This document shows positions 55,533 to 64,000 of a DNA stretch of 64,000 bases, one piece after another (position 1 is the stretch's first letter; the number at the start of each line of letters is the position of its first letter). The stretch comes from Gammaproteobacteria bacterium. GTDB lineage: Bacteria; Pseudomonadota; Gammaproteobacteria; Ga0077536. The position numbers were made by a program, and so were the translations under genes. The stretch lies in assembly GCA_024234975.1 (NCBI GenBank), contig JACKNH010000014.1, positions 1 to 64,000 on the forward strand, read 5' to 3'. The notes below the pieces were generated by a model. That model was not told the origin of the DNA and made no database searches. It worked only from the letters and a program-made list of their open reading frames with translations.

Positions 55533-56685
55533 TCACATGGTCACCAGCGTGGAGTCCAAGAACTCCGCCCAAATTGCCATCAGATCGCGGCGCTTGTCGA
55601 AGAAGTCGGTGCGACGATAGGCGGCTTCGACCTGGTTGCTCAGCTTGTGCGCCAAGGCCTTGTCCGCCACTTCCTTCGGAAAGTTTGTCTTCTCTGCCGC
55701 CCAATCAGTAAAGGCGGAGCGGAAGCCGTGGACGGTCGCGCCCTTGATCCCGGCATCGCGTAGCAGCTTGGTCATTGTCATGTCGCTGATGGGCTTCTCG
55801 CCATTGTTCGAGAAAACGAGGCCATCGTGGCTCGTGCGCAGTTTCCAGCGTCGCCGCAGAATGGAAACTGCCGCTTGGGAGAGCGGCACCACATGCGTTT
55901 CCTTTGCCTTCATCCGCTCGCCGGGGATGGTCCATATCGCCTTGTCCAAGTCGATCTCGGTCCAGACAGCCTTGCGCGTCTCGCTCGACCGCACGGCGTT
56001 GTAGATCGTAAAACGCAGGGCATCGCGGCCCGTGGTGGGTGATGCGGTCGCCAGCTCCTTCATGAACGCCGGAATGTCCGCATAAGGCATGGCCTTGAAG
56101 TGTTCGACCTTGTCGGTCTGGCGCGGCAATCCCTTGCGGACTGAGCGCAGCGCGGCCTCTTCTTCCCGCCACCCCTGATATGCGCGAAGTCGAGCACGGC
56201 ACCGATGCGCTGCAAGATCTTGCGAGCAGTGTCGGGGATTTCGAGCCAGATGGGCGTGAGCACCTCGACGACATGGGTGCTGTCCACCTGATCGACGGGC
56301 TTCCTGCCGATCAGCGGGAAAACGTGGTTCTCCATGCTGGAAATCCAGTTGCGGTAGTTCTGGTTCTTCCAGCCGTCCCTCAACGCCTCGTAGCATGCGC
56401 GCGCTGCGGTTTCGAAGCTGGGCACCACCTTGCGCGACTTCCGTCGCTCGGCAACCGGATCGATCCCGGCGCGAACCTGGCGACGCAGGCCGCCGCTGCG
56501 TCCCGCGCTTCGGTCAGCGTCACATCGAGCGCCGATCCCAATCCATAGTCGCGCCGCCTGCCGTTGTGCTGCATCCGCAAGACCCAGCTACGCGAACCGC
56601 TTTCCTTTACGAAAAGGCACAGGCCACGGCCATCAACGTAGCGACCGGGCTTGGCGTTCTTCACCTTCAATGCTGTCAGTGCCAT
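55533..56685 (-). pseudogene. int: P4-type tyrosine integrase, frameshifted
   Basis: The N-terminal DUF4102-like domain starts at 56685: MALTALKVKNAKPGRYVDGR, GLCLFVKESGSRSWVLR, RRRDYGLGSALDVTLTEARD. After a shift near 56430, FETAARACYEALRDGWKNQN and FPLIGRKPVDQVDSTHVVEV (core-binding domain) follow. After another near 56190 the catalytic domain is open to 55533: TIYNAVRSSETRKAVW (first Arg), VHGFRSAFTDWAAE (HxxR), ALAHKLSNQVEAAYRR with the nucleophile Tyr. Two frame changes. It lies at the right end, reading inward from attR, and would catalyse integration at tRNA-Arg. Confidence 0.9.
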
Positions 56686-56848
56686 AGGTTATACACACCA
56701 TAAAATTGTTCCAACATTCGACCCCACATGGGACACGAAATGCAGGCAAACGGGGGCGATCAACCGTGAACAGGGTAGAAGACAAATCCCTGATTTTACA
56801 GAGTAGTTAGGGACGTCACGACACTGCCTGCGACAGAAGTTTTAGCAT

Positions 56849-56862
56849 TGTCGGGTGCGCCA
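56849..56862 (+). repeat. Attachment site, right copy (attR), 14 bp
   Basis: TGTCGGGTGCGCCA repeats the last 14 bases of tRNA-Arg(CCG). The flanks differ on both sides (GCAT before and TTCC after here; ATCC and GTCA at the left copy), so the repeat is exactly 14 bp. It lies 164 bp from the integrase start. Chromosomal sequence resumes after it. Confidence 0.88.
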
Positions 56863-56894
56863 TTCCCGGTTTTCCCGCTGCTCGGCCCTGCGCG

Positions 56895-58097
56895 TCACCA
56901 GGTTGCGTCCAGCACGTTCGAACGGCTGATTTCCGCAATGCTGCTGGTCCCGGTCTGGCCCATGGCCAGGTGCAGTTCGCGCTCCAGCAACTGGTGCACA
57001 CGTTCGGCGCCCGGCGCGCCAAAGCCGGCGAGCCCCCAGATATAGGGGCGACCGATGCCGACTGCGGTGGCGCCCAGCGCCAGAGCTTTGAAGACATCCG
57101 TGCCTCGGCGGATGCCACCGTCAATGATGACCGGAATACGTCCCGCCACCGCTTTGACGACACCGGGCAGCGATTCCAGTGTCGAACGGCCGATTTCCCC
57201 CGCGCGGCCGCCATGATTGGAAACGATGATGCCATCGGCGCCATGTTCGACCGCGAGCGCGGCGTCTTCGGGATCCTCCAGGCCTTTGAGCACCACTTTC
57301 ATGTCGGTCACGTCCTTCAGGCGCTTCACCACATCCCAGGTCAGCGAGGCGCTGGTCAGCGGCACGCCTTGCATATCGAAACCGGCAAATGCCGGCTTGG
57401 TCCGGTCCTTGTGGCATAACGCGCAGTCACGTTCGTCGATGCGGCTGAACCGGCCCTGCATCTCGGTGTTGCGGCCATTCGGTGTATCGACAGTGACGGC
57501 GACGACCGGGCAACCGATATTCTCCGCCCGCTTGACCAGTTTGCTGGCGATCTCCCATTTGGGTGTCGTGTACAGCTGGAACCAGACCGGTTCACCGCGC
57601 GCCTCTACTACGGCTTCGATCGGTTGGGTTGCGCCGGTGGAGAGTATCTGCAGTACATCGCGCGCGCGCGCCGCGCGGGCGGTGGCGACTTCTGCTTCGG
57701 GAAAGAAGGCGCCGGTGCCGCCAATCGGGCAGAACAGGATCGGCGTATTCCAGCGCCGCCCGAACAATTCGACCGAGGTATCGAGCTGGCTGACATCCAC
57801 CAGACGCCGTGCCCGCAACTGATACTGCTGGTACGCCGCATGATTGCGGTCACGGGTAATGTTGTCGTCGGTGCCGGACGACAGGTAGCCCCAGTGGGCG
57901 CGTGGCAATACATGTCGCGCGACCGATTCCATATCGAACACGCTCAGCGCATCGGCGGGGGAGCGGATGCCGGCCGCCGCGGCTTCCAGCAGCGCTTCGG
58001 TACTCTCCTGTGCCAGCGCTTCGCGCAGCACGGGCGGCACGCCGGCCAGCAATGGACTCAAGGTGAGATAGCGGATGAGCGCGCGGCGATTGATCAT
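56895..58097 (-). CDS. Exported FMN-dependent alpha-hydroxy acid dehydrogenase with CxxCH motif
   Basis: A 400-residue protein of the lactate/glycolate oxidase family. ATG 58097 is used, with GGGGGA just upstream. The N-terminus MINRRALIRYLTLSPLLAGV looks like a Tat (or Sec) signal ending near AQES at 29-32. The catalytic segment IVSNHGGRAGEIGR contains the active His at about residue 295 and substrate Arg; VIIDGGIRRGTDVFKALALG binds the FMN phosphate. An insert carries CALCH at 225-229, the pattern for covalent haem c. Export plus CxxCH suggests a periplasmic flavocytochrome passing electrons to a cytochrome c, in contrast to the cytoplasmic LldD. The substrate is unknown. Confidence 0.8.
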   Translation of the reverse strand: MINRRALIRYLTLSPLLAGVPPVLREALAQESTEALLEAAAAGIRSPADALSVFDMESVARHVLPRAHWGYLSSGTDDNITRDRNHAAYQQYQLRARRLVDVSQLDTSVELFGRRWNTPILFCPIGGTGAFFPEAEVATARAARARDVLQILSTGATQPIEAVVEARGEPVWFQLYTTPKWEIASKLVKRAENIGCPVVAVTVDTPNGRNTEMQGRFSRIDERDCALCHKDRTKPAFAGFDMQGVPLTSASLTWDVVKRLKDVTDMKVVLKGLEDPEDAALAVEHGADGIIVSNHGGRAGEIGRSTLESLPGVVKAVAGRIPVIIDGGIRRGTDVFKALALGATAVGIGRPYIWGLAGFGAPGAERVHQLLERELHLAMGQTGTSSIAEISRSNVLDATW

Positions 58098-58191
58098 GGG
58101 TCCCCCTGTTTTCTGGATCGGCAACGGCAAGGCATTGTCCCAGCCCGCGGCCGGATTTGGTACTCCCGTGGTGGGCGGCGAACCGCGCCGG

Positions 58192-60888
58192 CTACAACGT
58201 CAGCGTCAGGTTCATCAGCTCGGGTGACTCGGTATCGACCTGGATGTCGAAACCCAGACGGCGCGCCAGCGTGAGCATCCGTTGATTTTCGCTCAACACC
58301 ACACCGGTCATGGTTTCGAGGCGACGTGCGCGTGCGGCATCGATCAATGCACTCAGCAACTTGTTGGCCAGCCCCTTGCCCGTCCAGTCATCGCTGATGA
58401 CGATGGCGAATTCGCAGGATGTTTCATCAGGCAGCGTGGTATAGCGTGCGACGCCGATTTCCACTTCCGAACCCTGGTGTTCCACAGTGACAATCAACGC
58501 CATCTCGCGGTCGTAATCAATCTGGGTGAAGCGTGACAGCATCTGCGGGGTGAGTTCGTCCAGCGCATACATGAAGCGCAGGTATCTGGACTGGGCCGAC
58601 AGAGCATGGACGAAATCGCGCTCGATGAGCGCATCTTCCGGCCGGATGGGACGAATGGTGATCGGCGTGCCATCGGCCAGCTCATCGAGGCGGACCAGAT
58701 CCGCCGGATAGGGATGAATGGCCATGTGCGAATAACGCCTGTGTGCCGGTGGCGAATGGGCGATGGCCACACGGGCATCGACCACCACCGCGCCGGCCTC
58801 ATTGGCGAGTACCGGGTTGAGATCCATCTCTTCGATCTCCGGCAGTTCGCACACCATGTCCGACACGCGCAGCAGCAGATTCTCAACCGCGCGTCGATCA
58901 ACCGCTGGCGCGCCACGCAACGCATTCAAAGCCTTGTCAGCCCTGGTGCGCGAAATCAGTTCGCGCGCCAGGAACCTGTTCAAGGGCGGTAGCGCCACAG
59001 CGCGATCCCCGATCACCTCCACCATGGTGCCACCAAGGCCGAAGCTGATGACCGGACCAAACACCGGGTCCTTGATCACGCCGATCATCAGTTCACGTGC
59101 GTGGCGCCCCTGCCACATGCGTTCGACGGTGACGCCTTCGATACGCGCCGCGGGCATGGCCGTCTGCACGCCCTCGATCATCTGCTGGCAGGCATCGCGT
59201 ACTTCGCGTGCGTTTGTCAGCCCCAGCCGCACGCCGCCGACATCGGATTTGTGCGTGATATCCGGCGAATCAATCTTTATCGCGACCGGGAAACCCGATT
59301 CCTGTGCGACCAGTACTGCGTCATGCGGCGTTGCCGCCGGGATGCTGCGCACAATGGGGATGTCGAAGGCGGCAAGCAGCGCCTTCGATTCAGCGATATC
59401 CAGCAGGGATCGGTGCTGCGCCAAAACACCTTCCAGGATCAGTTCCGCATTCTCCAGCGCCGGCGTCGGCTGATTGACCATCGGTTCGGGTACCTGCAGC
59501 AATTGCTGCTGGTTGCGGTGGTAGGCAACCACCGCGGCAAATGCATTCACCGCGGCTTCCGGCGTGCGGTAGGAAGGAATGTTGTTGCTGCGGAAAACCG
59601 CGCGAGCACTGGCGACGGAGGCATCGCCCATCCAGCAGGCGAGCAATGGCTTTTGGCGCTTGCCACCCAAGGCAGCTATGCGTTCGGCGACGGCCAAGGG
59701 CTCGGTCAACGCCTGGGGTGTCAGGATGGCCAGAACCGCATCGACGCCGGGGTCGGCCAGGCATGCGGTCAATGCTGCTTCGTAGCGCGCCGGAGTGGCG
59801 TCGCCCAGTACATCCACCGGGTTGCCGTGCGACCAGGTCGCTGGCAGCGCTTCGTTCAATGCGGCCACTGTTGCCGGCGCCAGTTGCGCAAGTGCCATGC
59901 CACCATCGCCAGCATGGTCAGCCGCCATCACTCCGGGTCCGCCGGCATTGGTGACAATGGCCAGCCGGTTGCCGCGGGTGCGGATGCCGGTATCGAGCAC
60001 AGCGGCCGCGGCAAAGAAATCCGGGAAGTCTGCCACGCGCAACACGCCGGCCCTGCGCAAGGCCGCATCAAAGACATCATCTGCACCGACCAGCGCGCCG
60101 GTGTGTGATTTTGCCGCGCGCGAACCTTCCGCATGGCGCCCCGCTTTCATCACCACCACCGGTTTGACGCGGGCGGCGGCGCGCAAAGCACTGACGAAGC
60201 GGCGCGCATCGCGGATGCCTTCGACATACAGCATGATGCTGTCGGTCTGACTGTCCAGGACCAGAAAATCGAGGATCTCGCCGAATTCGACATCGGCGCC
60301 GATGCCGGTGGATACCAGGCTGGAAAAGCCGACGTCGTTGACACCGGCCCAATCCAGAATCGCGGTACACAACGCGCCGGACTGCGACACCACGGCGATG
60401 CGGCCGCGCTCCGCCTGGCCCGCACTGAAGGTGCCGTTGAAGCCGATGTCGGTGCGGATGACGCCCAGGCAGTTGGGACCCAGAATCCGCAGGCCGTATT
60501 TGCGCGCCCGCCGCAGCACCGTCCGTTCCAGCAATGCGCCGGCGTCGCCGGTTTCTCGAAAGCCGGCGCTGATGACAATCGCCGCACGGACACCGGCCTG
60601 CCCGCAGTCATCGATGATGTCCGGGACGGTTGAAGGTGGGGTAACGATGATGGCCAGATCAGGAGAGACGCCGGCGCTGCGCAAGTCGGGAAACACCTTG
60701 GCCCCATCGATTTCCGTCAACCGCGGATTGATCAGCGTGATGGCGCCGGCGAAGCCGGCAGTGTGCAGATTGCGCAACACCACCGCGCCCAGCCCGTCGT
60801 GTTTGTCGGAGGCGCCGTAAAGCACCACCGATTCCGGTTTCAGCAGGGACTGGATGGCAGATTTTCGCATGTATCTTCCGACACTCAA
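58192..60888 (-). CDS. Pat-type protein: ADP-forming acyl-CoA synthetase fused to GNAT acetyltransferase
   Basis: An 898-residue protein. The N-terminal CoA-binding domain (VVLYGASDKHDGLGAVVLRN, residues about 17-36) and succinyl-CoA-ligase-like domain (GPNCLGVIRTDIGFNGTFS; VVSQSGAL) are followed by an ATP-grasp domain (FPVAIKIDSPDITHKSDVGG) and a C-terminal GNAT domain (ITIRPIRPEDALIERDFVHA at about 730 and ISDDWTGKGLANKLLSALID). This is the layout of Pat/PatZ protein lysine acetyltransferases, where the synthetase part is usually inactive and regulatory. It may silence acetyl-CoA synthetase, but no acs gene is here. Confidence 0.9.
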   Translation of the reverse strand: MSVGRYMRKSAIQSLLKPESVVLYGASDKHDGLGAVVLRNLHTAGFAGAITLINPRLTEIDGAKVFPDLRSAGVSPDLAIIVTPPSTVPDIIDDCGQAGVRAAIVISAGFRETGDAGALLERTVLRRARKYGLRILGPNCLGVIRTDIGFNGTFSAGQAERGRIAVVSQSGALCTAILDWAGVNDVGFSSLVSTGIGADVEFGEILDFLVLDSQTDSIMLYVEGIRDARRFVSALRAAARVKPVVVMKAGRHAEGSRAAKSHTGALVGADDVFDAALRRAGVLRVADFPDFFAAAAVLDTGIRTRGNRLAIVTNAGGPGVMAADHAGDGGMALAQLAPATVAALNEALPATWSHGNPVDVLGDATPARYEAALTACLADPGVDAVLAILTPQALTEPLAVAERIAALGGKRQKPLLACWMGDASVASARAVFRSNNIPSYRTPEAAVNAFAAVVAYHRNQQQLLQVPEPMVNQPTPALENAELILEGVLAQHRSLLDIAESKALLAAFDIPIVRSIPAATPHDAVLVAQESGFPVAIKIDSPDITHKSDVGGVRLGLTNAREVRDACQQMIEGVQTAMPAARIEGVTVERMWQGRHARELMIGVIKDPVFGPVISFGLGGTMVEVIGDRAVALPPLNRFLARELISRTRADKALNALRGAPAVDRRAVENLLLRVSDMVCELPEIEEMDLNPVLANEAGAVVVDARVAIAHSPPAHRRYSHMAIHPYPADLVRLDELADGTPITIRPIRPEDALIERDFVHALSAQSRYLRFMYALDELTPQMLSRFTQIDYDREMALIVTVEHQGSEVEIGVARYTTLPDETSCEFAIVISDDWTGKGLANKLLSALIDAARARRLETMTGVVLSENQRMLTLARRLGFDIQVDTESPELMNLTLTL

Positions 60889-61012
60889 TTGACTGGCGTC
60901 GTCCCGACCGGGCCGCTTTGTTCAAGTCTGGCTGATTATCGTTGAGATTTGATGGCAGAGGACTGACGTGTGGCAATCGCGCCAGCACAGAGGTGTCAAC
61001 GACAATGTACCA

Positions 61013-62356
61013 TCAACCGCCCTGCCCCGCGGCCACCCGTTGCTTGTGCAACTCGGTGAACACAACGGCCGCCAACGCGCCGGTGATGAATACCGCTGAC
61101 ACGCAACTGGCCGCGCCCACGCCCTGCAGGCCATAAAGTTCTGCCCCGGCGACCATCAGGCTGAACAGCAGCACCGTATTGATGATTTGCAGCCAGAGCA
61201 TCGCGGTGGCCTTATTGATGGCATAGCCGGCCGGCCGTAACGTGGCGCCGGCCAGTTCGATCGCCGCCGCGATCAGCAGCAGCGTGATCAAGTCGACCGC
61301 AAGGGCGTACTCCGGCCCGAAGATGGCCGCGATCACGTTCTCGCCCACCAACGCGAAAATACCGGTCAACAGCGCCGCCGGTATGAAGGTGATCAACGCC
61401 AGGCGCAGACAGACACGTCCCAGGCGCAGATCCCCCTGATGCCACATGCGCGTCAGATCGGGGAACACCACCTGCCGCAGTAATACCACCGGTTTGGCGA
61501 ACACGGCGGAGAATTCCCGTGCGATACGAAACAGGCCGGCGTCGGTCGCGCCGAGCAGCGAGCCGACCAGCAATGTCGCGACATGCTTCGGCAGCAGATC
61601 GAGATTGCCTTGCCAGTAGACGACATTGATGAAGGTCCAGATGCCGGGGAACTCGCGCCGGATGGGGGGCACCGATTGCGTTGTGGTCGGCGCCACACCG
61701 AGGCCGCGAAATGCCCGCCAGCCCAGCACATTGAAGTAGAGGTATTCCGCCGCCAGACCCAGCGTCCACGCGCAGGCGAAGGCGCCGATGCCACCGCCCT
61801 GCGACCATGCCACGAGCACACCCACCAGCCGCACGCCCGAACTGACCATGGCGACCGAACTCAGCAGCGCGAACTCACCTTTGAGACGCAGAACGCCCTT
61901 GGCGGTCTCGACCGCGGAGAGGCACAGCACCGCGCAGAACATGTAGGCCAACGAAGCATGTTCGGCCTGCCAGCCCAGAGTGCCACCGAGGGGTTTGACC
62001 AGCGCAAAAGCCAGCAACCCGGCCGCAATAGTGCAAGCAAGGTCAAGACGTAACGAAAACCGCAGCAGTCGCTGTAAACCGGCGATATCACCGGCGTCAT
62101 ATCGGGGCACGCCGAAACGGACGATGGCCTCAAACGGTTTGCAATTGAGAAGTTCGCGCACCGTTACGACATAGGTATGCAGCAACACCAACACACCAAG
62201 CTCAGCCGGTTGCAGACTTTGCGCCGCCATCGCCAGCGCAATCAGACCCATGCCCGCCGCGATCACCTGGCCGCCGACAAGCAGAAAAAAATTCTTTCCG
62301 GTCTTCTTAAGTGAACTCAATTCGGAGAATCCCGCGCTGGGCAGCCGCATACGCAC
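61013..62356 (-). CDS. Polysaccharide flippase / oligosaccharide translocase
   Basis: A 447-residue membrane protein with about 12 hydrophobic segments, starting KKTGKNFFLLVGGQVIAAGM near residue 17 and including LAYMFCAVLCLSAVETAKGV and FALVGENVIAAIFGPEYALA. The pattern fits the Wzx/MATE-like polysaccharide biosynthesis protein family. It faces the divergent glycerophosphotransferase-like gene, suggesting surface-glycan assembly. The start could be a few codons further in. Confidence 0.85.
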   Translation of the reverse strand: MRMRLPSAGFSELSSLKKTGKNFFLLVGGQVIAAGMGLIALAMAAQSLQPAELGVLVLLHTYVVTVRELLNCKPFEAIVRFGVPRYDAGDIAGLQRLLRFSLRLDLACTIAAGLLAFALVKPLGGTLGWQAEHASLAYMFCAVLCLSAVETAKGVLRLKGEFALLSSVAMVSSGVRLVGVLVAWSQGGGIGAFACAWTLGLAAEYLYFNVLGWRAFRGLGVAPTTTQSVPPIRREFPGIWTFINVVYWQGNLDLLPKHVATLLVGSLLGATDAGLFRIAREFSAVFAKPVVLLRQVVFPDLTRMWHQGDLRLGRVCLRLALITFIPAALLTGIFALVGENVIAAIFGPEYALAVDLITLLLIAAAIELAGATLRPAGYAINKATAMLWLQIINTVLLFSLMVAGAELYGLQGVGAASCVSAVFITGALAAVVFTELHKQRVAAGQGG

Positions 62357-62434
62357 ATGCGCTGCGGCCGTGTAGAATAACCGAAACCCGCTGGCGCAGT
62401 ACCCGTTGCCAACGTGCCCTGCCCGAAAAGAACC

Positions 62435-62527
62435 ATGTCATTCCCAGCCATACTGTTGCCACCTGCGGCCTTCGAGATCCATACAGTCAATGATCCCGTC
62501 ATCGGCGGGACAGGTGGCGGCGTATGA
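62435..62527 (+). CDS. Possible 30-codon leader ORF
   Basis: MSFPAILLPPAAFEIHTVND and ten further residues, ending at TGA 62525-62527, which overlaps the ATG of the next gene (ATGA). No strong ribosome site is visible. It may be a coupled leader peptide or chance. Confidence 0.3.
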   Translation: MSFPAILLPPAAFEIHTVNDPVIGGTGGGV

Positions 62528-63729
62528 CGCTGGAAGCGGATGCCGTGGTCAGCCCGCCGGTCGCTCCGCGATTTCGCGTTGCCTTTCTGTTCAATCACGA
62601 AGGCATGCACCAACTCGCGCACACGGCCCCGGTTGCGGGCTGGCTGGCTCGTGAATCAGACATCGAAGTCACGCTGATCACCTCCAGTGCTGCGCTGGCT
62701 GATCGCTGCCGCGAAGTCATAGGGCCGAATGGCGCTGCCCTGCGCACTACGGTGTTGCCGGAATCGATCATGCAAAGGTTCCTTGCCGGCGCACTGGACA
62801 AGGTGATGCCATTCTCGCGGCTCGCCAATCTGGTGCGCTTTCGCGCGATGCTCGCCACCTTCGATGCCATTGTCGTGCCGGAACGAACCAGCCTGTTTCT
62901 GAAACGCCTGCTGGGCGAACGCTGTCCCAAGCTCGTGCATATCAAGCACGGCAGCGGTGATCGCGCCCAGGGTTTTCAACCACAGATCGGTATGTTTGAT
63001 TTCCTGCTGCTGTCGGGCCGCAAGATGGTCGACCGGTTGTTGGCACAGGGTACGATTCGCGAAGGGCAATACGCCATCATCGGCTACCCCAAGTTTGACT
63101 TGATCAAGGCGCGTCAGCGTCTGCCATTGTTCGACAATGATCGGCCGGTCGTCGTCTACAATCCGCACCCCGACGCCTACCTGTCGTCATACTTCCGTTT
63201 CGGTCATGCGGTGCTTGAATATTTCCGCGCCAACCCGGCATACAACCTGATATTCGCGCCGCACCTGATGCTGTACAAACGCCGCGTCCATATTTCGTTG
63301 CCGCATTGGCGTGTGCGGCTGCGGCCGGATTTCCTCGAGGAATTCCGTAGCGTCGACAACATCCACATTGATACGGGCAGCCCGCGTTCCAGCGATATGA
63401 GTTATACGCTGTCGGCGGATATATACCTTGGTGACGTCAGCAGCCAGGTGTATGAATTTCTCTCCTGGCCGCGGCCATGCGTGTTCCTCAATGCGCATGG
63501 CGCCCGGTGGCAAAGCGATCCCAATTACCTCGTCTGGCAGACCGGTCCGGTGGTCAGCGATATTGCAGGCCTGGGCGCTGCGTTGTCGCTATCGATAAAC
63601 GAGCACGCGACACGCTATCAGCCGATACAACAGCGCTTGTTCGACGACACGATGTCGCTGACAGATCAGCCCAGTGGTCAGCGCGCGGCAGCGGCGTTGC
63701 GTGAATATCTGGAACGCGTCAGAAGTTGA
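62524..63729 (+). CDS. CDP-glycerol glycerophosphotransferase-like protein
   Basis: A 401-residue GT-B-like protein. It reads FRVAFLFNHEGMHQLAHTAP, CPKLVHIKHGSGDR (an HGxG-like motif), FLLLSGRKMVDRL, YAIIGYPKFDLI, VVVYNPHPDAYLSSYFRFG and YTLSADIYLGDVSSQVYEFL, then PRPCVFLNAHGARW. The HG motif and the late ADxxxxDxSS-type motif match the glycerophosphotransferase family used in teichoic acid or phosphoglycerol-decorated glycans. It is divergent from a flippase gene, which supports a cell-surface role. Its end overlaps the convergent histidine kinase gene by 11 bases. Confidence 0.75.
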   Translation: MTLEADAVVSPPVAPRFRVAFLFNHEGMHQLAHTAPVAGWLARESDIEVTLITSSAALADRCREVIGPNGAALRTTVLPESIMQRFLAGALDKVMPFSRLANLVRFRAMLATFDAIVVPERTSLFLKRLLGERCPKLVHIKHGSGDRAQGFQPQIGMFDFLLLSGRKMVDRLLAQGTIREGQYAIIGYPKFDLIKARQRLPLFDNDRPVVVYNPHPDAYLSSYFRFGHAVLEYFRANPAYNLIFAPHLMLYKRRVHISLPHWRVRLRPDFLEEFRSVDNIHIDTGSPRSSDMSYTLSADIYLGDVSSQVYEFLSWPRPCVFLNAHGARWQSDPNYLVWQTGPVVSDIAGLGAALSLSINEHATRYQPIQQRLFDDTMSLTDQPSGQRAAAALREYLERVRS

Positions 63730-64000
63730 CCGAGACCACGGTGCCCTTGGCGGCGCCGCTGGCGACATCAATCCGCCAGCCGAACCGATCGCAAATGCGT
63801 CGCACCAGGAACAACCCCATACCGCCGCCGGACTTGCTGCTGTAATCGCGGTCGAAGATTTTTTCCTTCGCGCCTTCCGGCAGACCGCGGCCGGTATCGG
63901 TGATGCATAACTGGCGTCCGCTCAACACGACCTGGATGCAGCCGGAATCGGTGTTTTCAGCAGCATTTCGCAACAGGTTGCTGACGACCATCGTGGGCAG
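63719..64000 (-). CDS. Sensor histidine kinase, C-terminal fragment
   Basis: The last 93 codons of a kinase whose start lies beyond the window. The HATPase domain is visible: NLLRNAAENTDSG (N box), ITDTGRGLPEGAKEKIFDRD (G1 box and F box) and GGGMGLFLVRRICDRFGW (G2 box). The sensor part and the partner regulator cannot be seen. Confidence 0.92.
   Translation of the reverse strand: MPTMVVSNLLRNAAENTDSGCIQVVLSGRQLCITDTGRGLPEGAKEKIFDRDYSSKSGGGMGLFLVRRICDRFGWRIDVASGAAKGTVVSVNF

Larger units (their letters stand above)
40329..56862. mobile_element. Integrative mobilizable element carrying a nitric-oxide response module
   Basis: The element is bounded by the 14-bp tRNA-Arg repeat at both ends and spans about 16.5 kb. 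Mobility genes are a P4-type integrase at the right end, an AlpA/excisionase-like regulator, TraA relaxase, TraD, a DUF6118 protein and an oriT. No type IV secretion or coupling-protein gene is present, so it should depend on a helper. The cargo from 45.1 to 53.9 kb is concerned with nitric oxide: NorZ, two Rrf2 regulators, truncated haemoglobin and accessory genes. The relaxase, TraD and DUF6118 proteins look alphaproteobacterial, unlike the gammaproteobacterial surroundings. Almost all cargo genes contain frame breaks. Confidence 0.88.

Noticed and set aside
40343..56848. Self-transmissible conjugative element (ICE)
   Set aside because: Relaxase, TraD and oriT are present, but I find no VirB/Trb secretion genes or TraG/VirD4 coupling protein, so only mobilisation in trans is supported.
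56840..56880. Second tRNA gene at the right junction
   Set aside because: Only the 14-bp acceptor/T-arm end is present; no cloverleaf can be formed.

Overview
The window looks like the chromosome of a GC-rich gammaproteobacterium. Two conserved gammaproteobacterial gene orders are visible: leuS-lptE-holA-proA-nadD-rsfS-rlmH-maf, and gshB-tonB-yqgE-ruvX-pyrR-pyrB-pyrC'. The second matches the Pseudomonas-type order, including a dihydroorotase-like protein that has lost metal ligands. A class I phosphoribulokinase suggests an autotroph or a relative of one. I cannot assign a genus.

Layout. 0-4.4 kb: the end of ppx and a convergent ppk1, then a badly frame-broken stretch with remnants of a SAM methyltransferase and a PhoB-type regulator. 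4.5-13.7 kb: the leuS operon through maf and a DUF924 gene, then mscL and an RRM protein. 13.8-17.7 kb: a frame-broken RimK-like ATP-grasp ligase, a methyltransferase, an OsmC protein and a PyrK-like reductase. 17.7-25.4 kb: pyrimidine genes, pyrR/ruvX/yqgE, tonB, gshB, and divergent hemC-hemD. 25.4-40.1 kb: ParA, phosphoribulokinase, msbA, a moxR/DUF58/TgpA/metalloprotease operon, sthA, pmbA, uvrD and a cytochrome c5. 56.9-64 kb: an exported lactate-oxidase-family flavoprotein, a Pat-type acyl-CoA synthetase/acetyltransferase, a flippase, a glycerophosphotransferase-like protein and the end of a histidine kinase.

The centrepiece is a 16.5 kb integrative mobilizable element inserted at the 3' end of tRNA-Arg(CCG). 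It is bounded by a 14-bp direct repeat (40329-40342 and 56849-56862). It carries a P4-type integrase, an AlpA/excisionase-like regulator, a Ti-type TraA relaxase, TraD and a recognisable oriT (44193-44222), but no type IV secretion genes. Its proteins resemble alphaproteobacterial (sphingomonad-like) families. Its cargo is a nitric-oxide response module: quinol-dependent NO reductase NorZ, two Rrf2-family regulators (one with NsrR-type cysteines), a truncated haemoglobin, a DUF1971 (YeaR-like) protein, a CopD-like membrane protein, HPP, SirB2 and DUF488 proteins, a 5-formyl-THF cyclo-ligase-like protein and a nitronate monooxygenase. Near-perfect palindromes lie at the two divergent regulator promoters.

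Caution: many genes carry single-base frameshifts, and almost every cargo gene of the element is affected. Several can be repaired by adding or removing one base in a short homopolymer, and the protein sequence stays conserved on both sides. This looks more like uncorrected sequencing indels than old decay, though decay cannot be excluded from the sequence alone. Genes with such breaks are listed as pseudogenes over their full reconstructed span.
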